From Desulfuromonadales bacterium (lineage in GTDB: Bacteria > Desulfobacterota > Desulfuromonadia > Desulfuromonadales > BM103): a DNA stretch of 64,000 nt. Below the pieces are notes generated by a model that saw only the letters and a list, made by a program, of their open reading frames with translations, was not told where the DNA came from and ran no database searches. Both the position numbers and the translations under genes were made by a program. Shown here piece after piece: positions 43,958 to 52,028 of this stretch (position 1 is its first letter; each line of letters starts with the position of its first letter). Location: NCBI GenBank assembly GCA_014860225.1, contig JACZKE010000046.1, positions 97,715 to 161,714 of the forward strand, read 5' to 3'.

Positions 43958-44695
43958 TTATGAACCTTCCAAGGCAGTTTGCATTTCTTCAAGAATCATT
44001 TTCGCCGCCGCGACAGGGTCCGCCGCCGCCGAAATCGGTCGACCGATCACCAGGTAGTCGGCGCCGGCACGCAGAGCATCACCGGGAGTCATCACGCGTT
44101 TCTGATCGTCCTGGGAGGCAAATGCCGGGCGCACCCCGGGGGTGACGATAGCGAAATCCGCACCGCAGGCGGTGCGGATCAGGTCAACCTCCTGCGGTGA
44201 GGCCACCACGCCGTCCATGCCGGCATCCTTTGCCAGTCTGGCCAGCTTCGAAACCATGACGCTGATCGGCCGATCGATACCGACCGCGCGCAGAGTCTCT
44301 TCGTTTGATGAAGTAAGGATCGTGACTGCCAGAAGGATGGGACGAGCCGGGTTGCCACGCGGACAGACCTTGTCAATTTCAGCCACCAGCCTGGCCATCA
44401 TCTCGAAACCGCCCAGGGCGTGAACATTGAACATCTTGACACCGAGTCGATAAGCCTCGAGACCAGCCATGGCCACGGTGTTAGGAATATCATGATACTT
44501 GAGGTCGAGAAACACATCGCCACCACCTGCCTGCACCATGTTGACAACTTCCGGACCGCACCTGGTAAAGAGCTGCTTGCCGATCTTAAACACACCGACC
44601 TGCCCCTGAAGTTGCTCAACCCAGCGACGTGCCTCGTCCAGGTTGCCGACATCAAGAGCGAATATCAATTTCTGCCTGGCATCATGCATAATCAC
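43958..44695 (-). CDS. pyrF: Orotidine 5'-phosphate decarboxylase
   Basis: Last step of UMP synthesis. 245 residues. The catalytic Asp-Lys-Asp array is in VFLDLKYHDIPNTV, and phosphate-gripping GADYLVIGRPI is near the end. It overlaps the start of the unit by 14 bases with the DUF4388 gene upstream. An operon with rlmB and proS is not a pathway but is a plausible housekeeping unit. Confidence 0.96.
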   Translation of the reverse strand: MIMHDARQKLIFALDVGNLDEARRWVEQLQGQVGVFKIGKQLFTRCGPEVVNMVQAGGGDVFLDLKYHDIPNTVAMAGLEAYRLGVKMFNVHALGGFEMMARLVAEIDKVCPRGNPARPILLAVTILTSSNEETLRAVGIDRPISVMVSKLARLAKDAGMDGVVASPQEVDLIRTACGADFAIVTPGVRPAFASQDDQKRVMTPGDALRAGADYLVIGRPISAAADPVAAAKMILEEMQTALEGS

Positions 44696-45917
44696 GTGTC
44701 CCTATCAAAGTCTGTACGCGTTGAGAAACGTCCTGAACCCGTTTGATGAGTTCCGCAGAATCAGCCGCACCCAGTTCACGACGTGCAGCGATACACTCCA
44801 TATAAACCAGTTCACTCAGGGAATCCGAAAGCAGTCGCAGTTTATCGCCTTCCTCCAAACCCGCCAGGTTGGCAAGCACACGTCCGCCATCCACGGAGCC
44901 GTCTTCCTTGAGGATGGCCTGTCTGAAGACATAAGAAAACGGTTGCGGCAGATCACGCAGGAAGCTGGTTGCCTCCTCGCGGAACCGTGGGTTCCTGGCT
45001 GACACTACCTGATGCATAGCAACCAGGATACCGTTGAAGATATTGATGACCTCACCGAGGACTCCTTCAACGGCCACCGTCGGCGCCTCTTCGATAATGA
45101 CAACACCCCGCTCAACCATTTGGCTGAGAAGTCGCAAGGCGTCGAACTCACCGGAACCTGAACGACGAAGCAACTCCTTGACATCACTGATACCGGCCTG
45201 AATCAAGGCAACCATCTTCCGAGAGACGCTATCGAGGTCGTTGGGGATTTTGTCGGTCACGACCGGGATAGCATCAAAGGACTTGACCTTCTGCATATAG
45301 ACAGCGCGCTCATCGACTCTGCGCAGTCCTTCCATGATCAGGTTCTGGGTGTTCATGGAGAGACTCACCACCTGATCTTCATCCAGAGAGGTGTCCACAA
45401 AGACAAAAGAGCCGTCCTGAAATGCAAACAGGTTATAAACGATCGTTTCGACCTGATTTCTGGTCGCCGCCCAAAGGTCCTTGGCAGTAATGATATTCTG
45501 GCTAATCAGGATTTTGCCAAGCGGCAGCTCACCATTGGCAAACTGACGAGCCCCCTGCAGGATTTCCCGGTCGAGCTTGCCGAGGCGATAAAGGATTTCA
45601 CCGATCTCTTCTTCGGGAAAGGTACTTGTCGCATAAACAATCTCACCTTTCTGGAAGCAAAGCGTCTTGTTGCCGCCCGTCAGGATGAAATGCAAGAGAC
45701 CTGATTTGCGGAACATGTTGAAGAATGAAAGCAGGTCGACTACCCCGCCATCGACAATCAGGCCGGTCATCTGCACCCTGTCATCACAGGCAGCAGATTC
45801 CAGCAGGAGATGGCGACTGGAGCAGGACGACAGTCGCAGGGGCTGTACCCCGATTATCCGTGCGACATCAGGTGGCAGAGTCAGCCGACTGCCTTTTTCA
45901 ATCCGGATTTCCCTCAT
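44682..45917 (-). CDS. DUF4388 domain protein, function unknown
   Basis: 411 residues without signal peptide or membrane helices. Residues about 50-140 carry the DUF4388 (PATAN-like) pattern: GLIVDGGVVDLLSFFNMFRKSGLL, then CFQKGEIVYATS, GEILYRLGKL and LGKILISQNIITAKDLW. Domains of this type are common in deltaproteobacteria with two-component, gliding and c-di-GMP proteins. The rest (about 200-411) is mostly helical and unrecognised. It lies 11 bases after proS and overlaps pyrF by 14 bases. Confidence 0.8.
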   Translation of the reverse strand: MREIRIEKGSRLTLPPDVARIIGVQPLRLSSCSSRHLLLESAACDDRVQMTGLIVDGGVVDLLSFFNMFRKSGLLHFILTGGNKTLCFQKGEIVYATSTFPEEEIGEILYRLGKLDREILQGARQFANGELPLGKILISQNIITAKDLWAATRNQVETIVYNLFAFQDGSFVFVDTSLDEDQVVSLSMNTQNLIMEGLRRVDERAVYMQKVKSFDAIPVVTDKIPNDLDSVSRKMVALIQAGISDVKELLRRSGSGEFDALRLLSQMVERGVVIIEEAPTVAVEGVLGEVINIFNGILVAMHQVVSARNPRFREEATSFLRDLPQPFSYVFRQAILKEDGSVDGGRVLANLAGLEEGDKLRLLSDSLSELVYMECIAARRELGAADSAELIKRVQDVSQRVQTLIGTRDYA

Positions 45918-45928
45918 GAACCTATTCC

Positions 45929-47647
45929 CTATCCGGCATCGAGTGCCGCGCGAACCTGCGCAACGATTTTTGCACCAGCACCCTCTATCGGCAACATGAT
46001 TCTCTCGCCGCTGCGTCGTTCCTGCAGTTCGAAAGACTGTTCTTTCAGGCCGCGGGCCCCGACATTGACGCGCAGCGGGATGCCAAGCAGGTCAGCATCT
46101 TTAAACTTGCTGCCGGGACGCTCATCTCGATCATCGAGAAGCACCTCGATGCCTTTCTCAAGGAGTTCTTGATAGAGATTTTCTCCTGCGGCGAAAACCG
46201 CCTCGTCATTCGGGTTCAGCATGGTCACAATCACCTGAAACGGTGCCAGCGGCATTGGCCAGACGATACCGTTCTCATCGTGGTTCTGTTCGATGGAGGC
46301 AGCTGCCGCTCGACCGACACCGATACCGTAGCAGCCCATAACCAGGGGCCGTTCCTTGCCCTGGTCGTCAAGAACAACGGCATGCATGGAATCGGAGTAC
46401 TTTGTGCCCAACTTGAATACATGGCCGACTTCAATGCCACGCCAGGCCTCAAGTTTGCCGTCGCAACGGGGGCAGCTATCTCCCGCCGTTGCCTGGCGCA
46501 GATCAACAAAGGCTTCCACCTGGAAATCACGGCCATAATTGGCACCGGTGAGATGATAGTTTGCTTCATTGGCACCAAGCCCGAAATCGCTCATGGTGGC
46601 AACTTCCTGGTCAGCCAGAACACGGCAGGTCAAGCCGATCGGTCCGGAAAATCCGCTCGGTGCCCCGGTCACTTTCTGTACTACGGCCTCATCGGCAAGC
46701 TGGAGATGGTTGCAGCCGAGAAAATTACACAGCTTGATCTCGTTGAGCGTTCGATCACCGCGCAGAAGCACGGCCACAACCTCGTCGTTGTCAGCCTGCA
46801 GGACAAGCGTTTTGATCATCTTGCCGGGTGCTTCCTTGAGAAACGCGGAGACGTCCTCAATACTTTTCAGATTGGGGGTTTCAACCTTGGCCAGCGGCTG
46901 CGACGGCGCGGGTGCCGAGCCAGCAGGCGCGCGCAATTCGGCTTTTTCGACGTTCGCTGCATATTCGCAGGTATCGCACGAAACGATCGCATCTTCACCG
47001 GTTTCAGCAAGGACCATGAATTCATGGGAGAAGCTGCCGCCGATAGCTCCGGAGTCCGCCTCGACCGCACGAAAGTCCAGGCCGCAGCGTTTGAAAATGC
47101 GCCGGTAGGCTTGATACATCCTGTCATAAGAGATGTCGGCCGCGGCGTCATCTATGTCGAAGGAGTAGGCATCCTTCATGATGAATTCCCGGCCACGCAT
47201 CAGGCCGAAACGGGGGCGGATCTCATCTCGGAACTTGGTCTGAATCTGGTAGAGGTTCAACGGCAGCTGTCGGTAGGAATTCACTGTGCCGCGAACGATT
47301 TCCGTCACCACTTCCTCGTGGGTGGGTCCGATACAGAACTCGGTATCCTTGCGATCCTTAAGACGCAAAAGCTCCTTGCCATATTCTTGCCAGCGCCCTG
47401 ATTGCTGCCAGAGGTCCGCTGGAGACACCGCCGGCATAAGAATCTCAATGGCTCCGGCCCGGTTCATCTCTTCTCGAATGATATTCTCAACCTTGCGGAT
47501 GACCCGCAGACCAAGCGGCAGGTAATCATAGATACCGGCAGCGACCTTGCGGATCATTCCCGCGCGGGCCATCAGTTGATGGCTGATGACTTCGGCATCG
47601 CCAGGAGTTTCTTTCAACGTCGGCAAAAAGTACTGGGAATAACGCAT
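45929..47647 (-). CDS. proS: Prolyl-tRNA synthetase (bacterial type with editing domain)
   Basis: Charges tRNA-Pro. The ATG at 47647 (MRYSQYFLPTLKETP) with AGAGG eight bases upstream gives 572 residues; a frame-open extension of 15 codons is rejected. Class II core: motif 2 TKFRDEIRPRFGLMRGREF, the inserted editing domain at about 220-400 (PGKMIKTLVL, VLLRGDRTLNEIKL), motif 3 GIGVGRAAAASIEQ, and the anticodon-binding C-terminus. It heads the proS-DUF4388-pyrF-rlmB run. Confidence 0.97.
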   Translation of the reverse strand: MRYSQYFLPTLKETPGDAEVISHQLMARAGMIRKVAAGIYDYLPLGLRVIRKVENIIREEMNRAGAIEILMPAVSPADLWQQSGRWQEYGKELLRLKDRKDTEFCIGPTHEEVVTEIVRGTVNSYRQLPLNLYQIQTKFRDEIRPRFGLMRGREFIMKDAYSFDIDDAAADISYDRMYQAYRRIFKRCGLDFRAVEADSGAIGGSFSHEFMVLAETGEDAIVSCDTCEYAANVEKAELRAPAGSAPAPSQPLAKVETPNLKSIEDVSAFLKEAPGKMIKTLVLQADNDEVVAVLLRGDRTLNEIKLCNFLGCNHLQLADEAVVQKVTGAPSGFSGPIGLTCRVLADQEVATMSDFGLGANEANYHLTGANYGRDFQVEAFVDLRQATAGDSCPRCDGKLEAWRGIEVGHVFKLGTKYSDSMHAVVLDDQGKERPLVMGCYGIGVGRAAAASIEQNHDENGIVWPMPLAPFQVIVTMLNPNDEAVFAAGENLYQELLEKGIEVLLDDRDERPGSKFKDADLLGIPLRVNVGARGLKEQSFELQERRSGERIMLPIEGAGAKIVAQVRAALDAG

Positions 47648-47681
47648 TTGATAACCTCTGAATGGTTTTCGTCCGGAAATG

Positions 47682-47738
47682 ACCCTTTTCAAACCACTGA
47701 AAAGGCCATGAAATTAGCTTATTTCCCAAGGGATTGCA
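47682..47738 (-). promoter_or_regulatory. proS promoter with hairpin at the 5' end of the transcript
   Basis: Minus strand TTGCAA (47733-47738), 17-base spacer, TAATTT (47710-47715). The transcript should begin near 47703, inside an eight-base inverted repeat (CCTTTTCA 47684-47691, TGAAAAGG 47698-47705), so it would carry a stem at or near its 5' end, possibly for RNA stability. Confidence 0.5.
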
Positions 47739-47754
47739 AGAGAGTGATGACGAT

Positions 47755-48819
47755 TCAGGATCGGTACTGTTCGGCCAATTGCAGAGCTTCGGCAACCAGG
47801 GCATCAGCAAGCTCATCCTGTGGCACTTTGCGCACCACCTCCCCCTTACGGAAAAGCAATCCCTGGCCTTTACCGCCGGCAATGCCGAGATCGGCTTCAC
47901 GTGCTTCGCCGGGACCGTTCACCACACAGCCCATCACAGCGATACTGATACGGCAAGGCAGGTCATGCAGACGTTGCTCAACTTCCTCGGCAATCCTGAT
48001 CAGATCGATCTGGCAACGGCCACAGGTCGGACAACTGATAAAAACCGGACCGCGCTCACGCAATTCAAGGCTCTTGAGGATCTCCCAGCCGACCCTGACC
48101 TCTTCGACCGGGTCACCGGTAAGTGAGACGCGCAGGGTGTCACCGATGCCATCATAAAGCAGGGCGCCGAGACCAACGGCGCTTTTGATCGTACCACTCC
48201 AGGTCGTTCCTGCTTCGGTGATCCCGACATGCAGTGGGTAGTCGACCTGTTCGGCAAGCAGTCGATACGCAGCGACCGTACGGCGCACGTCGGAGGATTT
48301 GAGGCTGACTTTAATCTCCCGGTAGTTGAGATCTTCCAGTATGCGGATATGCCCGAGAGCACTGGCCACCATGGCCTCGGCAGTCGGATGCCCGTATTTT
48401 TCTAGCAGCTCCTTCTCGAGAGAACCTGAGTTAACGCCGATACGGATCGGCACCGAGCGTTCGGCGCAGGCGCGCACCACCTCTTCGACCTTCCAACGCT
48501 CGCCAATATTCCCCGGGTTCAGACGCAAACCCGCGACACCTGCCTGAAGCGACAGCAGCGCCAGGCGGTAATCGAAATGGATATCAGCAATCAAAGGGAT
48601 GCGGCTTTGCGTACAGATTGGCGCAAGAGCTTCTGCGGCGGCTTCGTCAGGTACTGCACAACGCACGATTTCACACCCGGCGGCAACCAAAGCCTCTATC
48701 TGCGCAGTCGTCGCGACAATATCCCGGGTATCGGTACTACACATCGACTGCACCGAGATCGGCGCATCACCGCCGACGGCCACGTTTCCGACTTGTATTT
48801 TTCGCGTTTGACGTTTCAT
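47755..48819 (-). CDS. ispG: 4-hydroxy-3-methylbut-2-enyl diphosphate synthase
   Basis: Fe-S enzyme of the MEP isoprenoid pathway (MEcPP to HMBPP). 354 residues. TIM barrel with VGGDAPISVQSMCSTDT and DIHFDYRLAL. The three [4Fe-4S] Cys ligands lie in ISCPTCGRCQ and AVMGCVVNGPGEA. No inserted middle domain, so it is the short bacterial type. 107 bases separate it from proS; yedF diverges upstream. Confidence 0.97.
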   Translation of the reverse strand: MKRQTRKIQVGNVAVGGDAPISVQSMCSTDTRDIVATTAQIEALVAAGCEIVRCAVPDEAAAEALAPICTQSRIPLIADIHFDYRLALLSLQAGVAGLRLNPGNIGERWKVEEVVRACAERSVPIRIGVNSGSLEKELLEKYGHPTAEAMVASALGHIRILEDLNYREIKVSLKSSDVRRTVAAYRLLAEQVDYPLHVGITEAGTTWSGTIKSAVGLGALLYDGIGDTLRVSLTGDPVEEVRVGWEILKSLELRERGPVFISCPTCGRCQIDLIRIAEEVEQRLHDLPCRISIAVMGCVVNGPGEAREADLGIAGGKGQGLLFRKGEVVRKVPQDELADALVAEALQLAEQYRS

Positions 48820-48899
48820 GTCTATTCACCAGGCAACAGCGGAATTTCTGACTGCGCGAGTTTACGGATGGATATCATCGCATGTCAAGAAGAGCCTGC

Positions 48900-48928
48900 T
48901 TGCCAATATTAAGAATCCCATATATAGT
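48900..48928 (+). promoter_or_regulatory. Promoter of the yedF-selC unit
   Basis: TTGCCA (48900-48905), 17-base spacer, TATAGT (48923-48928), about 27 bases upstream of the yedF ATG. Confidence 0.6.
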
Positions 48929-48954
48929 GTCTCAAATTTCAGCCTGAGGAGCAT

Positions 48955-49539
48955 ATGAGAATTATCGATTGCCGCGGCCAGCAATGTCCGCAACCCGTCA
49001 TACAAACCCGCAAGACAATGCTGGCAGAACCCGATACGGCGTTGCAGGTTTTGGTCGATGATCAGGTTTGCTTGGACAATGTCTCGCGTCTGGCGACGAC
49101 CCTGGGCTACGCAATCAAGGTTGAGAACATCGGGGAGATCATCCGGCTTGAATTGACCCCGGGAGAAGCACCCGCAAAAGCAGTTGCCGCTGAGGTTGTT
49201 TCAGGACCGACAATCATCTTCATCGGCTCCGACCAGATGGGCCACGGAGATTCCAAACTCGGCCAGATCCTGATGAAGAATTTCATCTTCACCCTGATCG
49301 AATCTGACACCACCCCAGATGCTATCTACTGCGTCAACAACGGTGTCAAGTTGACGATCGGCGGATCCGACGTGATTGAGCCCATGGCAGAGCTCGCCAA
49401 TCGCGGGGTTGACATCGCTTCATGCGGACTCTGCCTGGAGTTTTTCGGCGCCAAGGAATCATTGGCTGTCGGCAGGATTTCAAACATGCTGGAGATGGTC
49501 AACACCCTGCAAGGGGCCGGCAAAATCATTCGTATTTAA
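48955..49539 (+). CDS. yedF: Sulfurtransferase-like selenium metabolism protein YedF
   Basis: 194 residues in two domains: a TusA/SirA-like N-terminus (MRIIDCRGQQCPQPVIQTRK, Cys 6 and 11, the second in the CPxP motif) and a DsrE-like C-terminal domain (IIFIGSDQMGHGDSKLG, IASCGLCLEFFGA). Members of this YedF type co-occur with selenium genes, and here the gene ends five bases before selC, so a role in selenium delivery is likely. The exact reaction is not established. RBS GAGGAG. Confidence 0.88.
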   Translation: MRIIDCRGQQCPQPVIQTRKTMLAEPDTALQVLVDDQVCLDNVSRLATTLGYAIKVENIGEIIRLELTPGEAPAKAVAAEVVSGPTIIFIGSDQMGHGDSKLGQILMKNFIFTLIESDTTPDAIYCVNNGVKLTIGGSDVIEPMAELANRGVDIASCGLCLEFFGAKESLAVGRISNMLEMVNTLQGAGKIIRI

Positions 49540-49544
49540 TTCAA

Positions 49545-49640
49545 GGGAGTAGTTCGTAGCCTGGTGGCGCGCTCGGTCTTCAAAACCGATGGGGGGAGTA
49601 TCCCTCCCCTGGTGAGTTCGATTCTCATCTACTCCCGCCA
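49545..49640 (+). tRNA. selC: tRNA-Sec (TCA anticodon)
   Basis: 96 bases: eight-base-pair acceptor GGGAGTAG/CTACTCCC, anticodon TCA (49580-49582) in the loop CTTCAAA, a long variable arm (GGGGGGA-gta-TCCCTCC), T loop TTCGATT, encoded CCA. This shape is diagnostic of the selenocysteine tRNA, so the organism reads UGA as Sec. The gene is intact although an island is inserted at its 3' half, because the island supplies the 3' part. Confidence 0.96.
49578..49640 (+). repeat. Left attachment site (attL) in selC
   Basis: The 63-base 3' half of selC, from the anticodon loop to CCA, recurs at 59973-60035. The first 19 bases (CTTCAAAACCGATGGGGGG) are identical and should hold the crossover; five differences follow in the variable arm and T stem. 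Tyrosine integrases commonly use tRNA anticodon loops this way. Confidence 0.9.
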
Positions 49641-49650
49641 ATCAATAAAA

Positions 49651-49693
49651 ACAGGGACTTAGCCAATACGGCCGAGCCCCTGTTTCTTTTTTG
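49651..49693 (+). terminator. Terminator after selC, inside the island edge
   Basis: ACAGGG (49651-49656) pairs with CCCTGT (49678-49683), with an inner GCC/GGC pairing, followed by TTCTTTTTT. It ends the yedF-selC transcript. Because it lies beyond the attL core, it is supplied by the island. Confidence 0.75.
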
Positions 49694-49715
49694 TATCCTC
49701 CAGGAACGTGTCCAT

Positions 49716-49744
49716 GGTACACCCTTGGTACAGTAGATCACAAA
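49716..49744 (+). repeat. Left arm-type repeat (integrase or Xis binding), two GGTACA units
   Basis: 29 bases with two direct copies of TTGGTACA-like units 11 bases apart. 25 of 29 bases match the repeat at 59838-59866 near the other end. The position, 76 bases from the attL core and just upstream of the integrase start, fits arm-type binding and autoregulation of int. Confidence 0.65.
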
Positions 49745-49779
49745 CAAGCACAGCCATACACGGCACTCGGGGGAACACT

Positions 49780-50838
49780 ATGGCAACCATTCAGGAGCGC
49801 AAAGGCAAAGACGGTAAGCCCTCATTCAGGGCATCAATTCGCCTCAAGGGGCATCCAGCGGTATCGGCAACCTTTTCCCGCAAGACTGACGCCAAGAAAT
49901 GGGCAGCGCGAACGGAAGAAGAAATCAAAGACGGGCGTTATTTCAAATCGTCAGAGGCGAAGAAGCACACCATCAACGATCTGATCAAACGCTACGAAGA
50001 AGAAGTTCTCCCGCTTAGACCCAAGAACTCCCCAAACTATAAAATTCATCTCCGCTGGTGGAAGGCTAAAATCGGTGACTATTTCCTTGCTGACGTCAAC
50101 ACGGCCATGATAGTTGAGTGCCGCGACAAGCTCAAAAAAGAGATGACCAACAAGGGCACACCCAAATCGCCGGCAACGGTCAATCGCTATACGACGACCC
50201 TCTCACACCTCTTCAGTGTTGCAATCAGAGAATGGGAATGGATGGAGTTCAATCCGATAAGCAGAATCAAGAAGCTCAAAGAATCGAGAGGCAGGGTTCG
50301 CTTTCTTGACGAGAACGAACGAGACAAGCTCTTAGAGGCCTGTCAGGCAAGCAGCAGCCCACTACTCTACCCTTTCGTCGTTTTAGCTCTTACAACGGGA
50401 ATGCGCTACGGAGAGGTGACAAATATTCAATGGAAGGATGTTGATTTTGAAAGACGTCGCATCCTCCTTCACGAAACAAAGAACGATGAACGCCGCGCAG
50501 CTCCGCTGGTTGGCCTTGCCCATGATCTCCTAAAAAAGATCTCCAAGGTTCGCCGACTGGACAACCCTTATGTTTTTCCGGGCAACGAGGAAGGGAAGCC
50601 GGTTTATATGCGTGACGTATGGAATGACGCTTTAGAAAAATCCGAAATCAAAGATTTCCGCTTTCACGACTTGCGCCATACAACGGCCTCTTATTTGGCT
50701 ATGAATGGTGCGACTCTGGCAGAGATAGCAGAAGTGTTAGGGCACAAGACTTTAGCGATGGTGAAACGGTACGCACATCTTTCAGAAACGCATACGACTT
50801 CGGTTGTCGAGAGAATGGCTTCGAAGTTTTTAGGATAG
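49780..50838 (+). CDS. int: Tyrosine site-specific integrase of the selC island
   Basis: Catalyses integration and, with Xis, excision at selC. The ATG at 49780 (MATIQERKGKDGKPSF) has GGGGGA five bases upstream and gives 352 residues; an earlier ATG would run through the arm repeat. N-terminal arm-binding region, core-binding domain (about 60-160), catalytic domain with Arg in TTGMRYGE, Lys in HETKNDERR, His-x-x-Arg in FHDLRHTT, His in LGHKT and the nucleophile Tyr in KRYAHLS. All residues are present, so it is likely active. Confidence 0.93.
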   Translation: MATIQERKGKDGKPSFRASIRLKGHPAVSATFSRKTDAKKWAARTEEEIKDGRYFKSSEAKKHTINDLIKRYEEEVLPLRPKNSPNYKIHLRWWKAKIGDYFLADVNTAMIVECRDKLKKEMTNKGTPKSPATVNRYTTTLSHLFSVAIREWEWMEFNPISRIKKLKESRGRVRFLDENERDKLLEACQASSSPLLYPFVVLALTTGMRYGEVTNIQWKDVDFERRRILLHETKNDERRAAPLVGLAHDLLKKISKVRRLDNPYVFPGNEEGKPVYMRDVWNDALEKSEIKDFRFHDLRHTTASYLAMNGATLAEIAEVLGHKTLAMVKRYAHLSETHTTSVVERMASKFLG

Positions 50839-50933
50839 AAATATTTATTGACTCAAACTAATGGTTCGTTTATCGTCCGCCACACAAAATATATGACACT
50901 CTGTTACTCCCCCCTAGGACATACAGAGATTTA

Positions 50934-50970
50934 GCCCCGGCCTTCCCCTCCAGGAAACGGGGCATTTTTT
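50934..50970 (+). terminator. Terminator after the integrase gene
   Basis: GCCCCG (50934-50939) and CGGGGC (50958-50963) form a stem followed by ATTTTTT, about 95 bases past the integrase stop. Confidence 0.75.
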
Positions 50971-51370
50971 ATTTATCAGGGATTACAGGAATCCTTCCAA
51001 TTAGCTTGTTTTGCCTTCCCCAAATTGCTGGAACAACTTCCATGACAAACCAGAATTGACCGTCTGCAATAATTCAGATACATTTGCAAAGGTCTTATAT
51101 TGCAAGTTTTCTAAGTTTTCTGTTAATCGGGGGAATATGATCGATGACCACAAGCCATCCGTAGTGTTGCGGGTGGCTTTTTGTGTTTGAGAGAGCAGCC
51201 ATTGATTTGACGCGTTCTCGGCCAAGCCTCTGAACAATTATGCTGGATTGGAGTAAGAGCTATGCTGGCCAGAAGGTTTTTATCCACTTGAACTGGTTAA
51301 AAGAACACCATAATTACACCGGCAGTTGGCTCGTACTTTATTAGGCCGCAATTTTGCCGCCTAATTATTG
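50971..51370. other. 400 bases without a convincing gene; holds a terminator-like hairpin
   Basis: An open frame of 78 codons on the minus strand (51001-51237) has no RBS, no recognisable family and poor support. On the plus strand GCCATCCG (51154-51161) pairs with CGGGTGGC (51170-51177) and is followed by TTTTTG, a terminator shape with no gene before it. The last 30 bases form an imperfect palindrome (ATTAGGC..GCCTAAT, about 51339-51364) just before the first cassette boundary GTTGGGC (51371-51377). It could be a decayed cassette or an attI-like leader. Confidence 0.4.
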
Positions 51371-51396
51371 GTTGGGCACCTATGAGGATGACTATT

Positions 51397-51891
51397 ATGC
51401 GAATCCTGTTGGCACTGTCATTTTGTCTGTTAGCGACACTAGCCTTAGCTGACCAATCCACTGACTCTACGGGCGACTACGCCATGGACCTTGGCCAAAT
51501 TTACGGTGGGGTGCTCGCAGTCAAAGACATGGAAGACATTTGCTCGGAAGCCTTTCCCGCGACGGAAAACGCAAATGAAGTAGCATATGAAAAATGGAGA
51601 AAACGATTCCTGCCTTTCCTTCAGGAGGTTGAGAAGCATTTGAGTGAGATGGCATGGAGGGAGGCGAAGGGAGATTCTCAACGCCATACCGAGTTTTTGA
51701 ACAAGATGGAGCAAAGTTTTGAAGGGTACAAAAATGGATTAAGGAATCAGATGGTGAGTGACGGTCAGAACGCATTCAGAAAACAGTGTGAACTGTATCC
51801 TCAGTACTTGAAAACTGATCGTACAAACCTCGAAAACTTCTATGCGGAGCAGGTCAACACTATGCGGAGAGGTCAAACGAAGAAGCAATGA
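51397..51891 (+). CDS. Cassette A: small secreted protein of unknown function
   Basis: 164 residues from the ATG at 51397, which has GAGG nine bases upstream; two earlier in-frame ATGs are possible. A clear Sec signal peptide (MRILLALSFCLLATLALA, cut before Asp-Gln) precedes a charged, mostly helical mature part of about 146 residues with two Cys (in DICSEAF and RKQCELY) that might pair. No family recognised. The gene lies between GTTGGGC and an attC-like site whose GCCCAAC is the exact complement, so it reads as an integron cassette of 630 bases (51372-52001). Confidence 0.7.
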   Translation: MRILLALSFCLLATLALADQSTDSTGDYAMDLGQIYGGVLAVKDMEDICSEAFPATENANEVAYEKWRKRFLPFLQEVEKHLSEMAWREAKGDSQRHTEFLNKMEQSFEGYKNGLRNQMVSDGQNAFRKQCELYPQYLKTDRTNLENFYAEQVNTMRRGQTKKQ

Positions 51892-51901
51892 AAAAGCAGG
51901 T

Positions 51902-52007
51902 GCCCAACAACTCCCAAGAGCGGACGGAGTGATACGGTCTTGCTTCTCGTGAAATACTCAGTTACTCCACGTTCTGTTGTCCGCCGCTCAGGTCAAAAGC
52001 GTTTGCT
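51902..52007 (+). repeat. attC-like site 1 (after cassette A)
   Basis: R'' GCCCAAC (51902-51908), nine bases, L'' GAGCGG-A-CGGA (51918-51928), central region, L' TCCG-CCGCTC (51980-51989), then R' GTTTGCT (52001-52007). L'' and L' pair perfectly apart from one unpaired A, the extrahelical base typical of attC. R'' starts 11 bases after the stop of the gene. Confidence 0.8.
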
Positions 52008-52028
52008 TCTCAAACATGAGAACAAAAT

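Noticed and set aside
46169..47401. 410-codon plus-strand open frame over proS
   Set aside because: Fully antisense to a complete prolyl-tRNA synthetase; no family resemblance.
51001..51237. 78-codon minus-strand frame between integrase and cassette A
   Set aside because: No RBS, no recognisable domain, and it crosses a terminator-like hairpin. Left as unexplained noncoding sequence.
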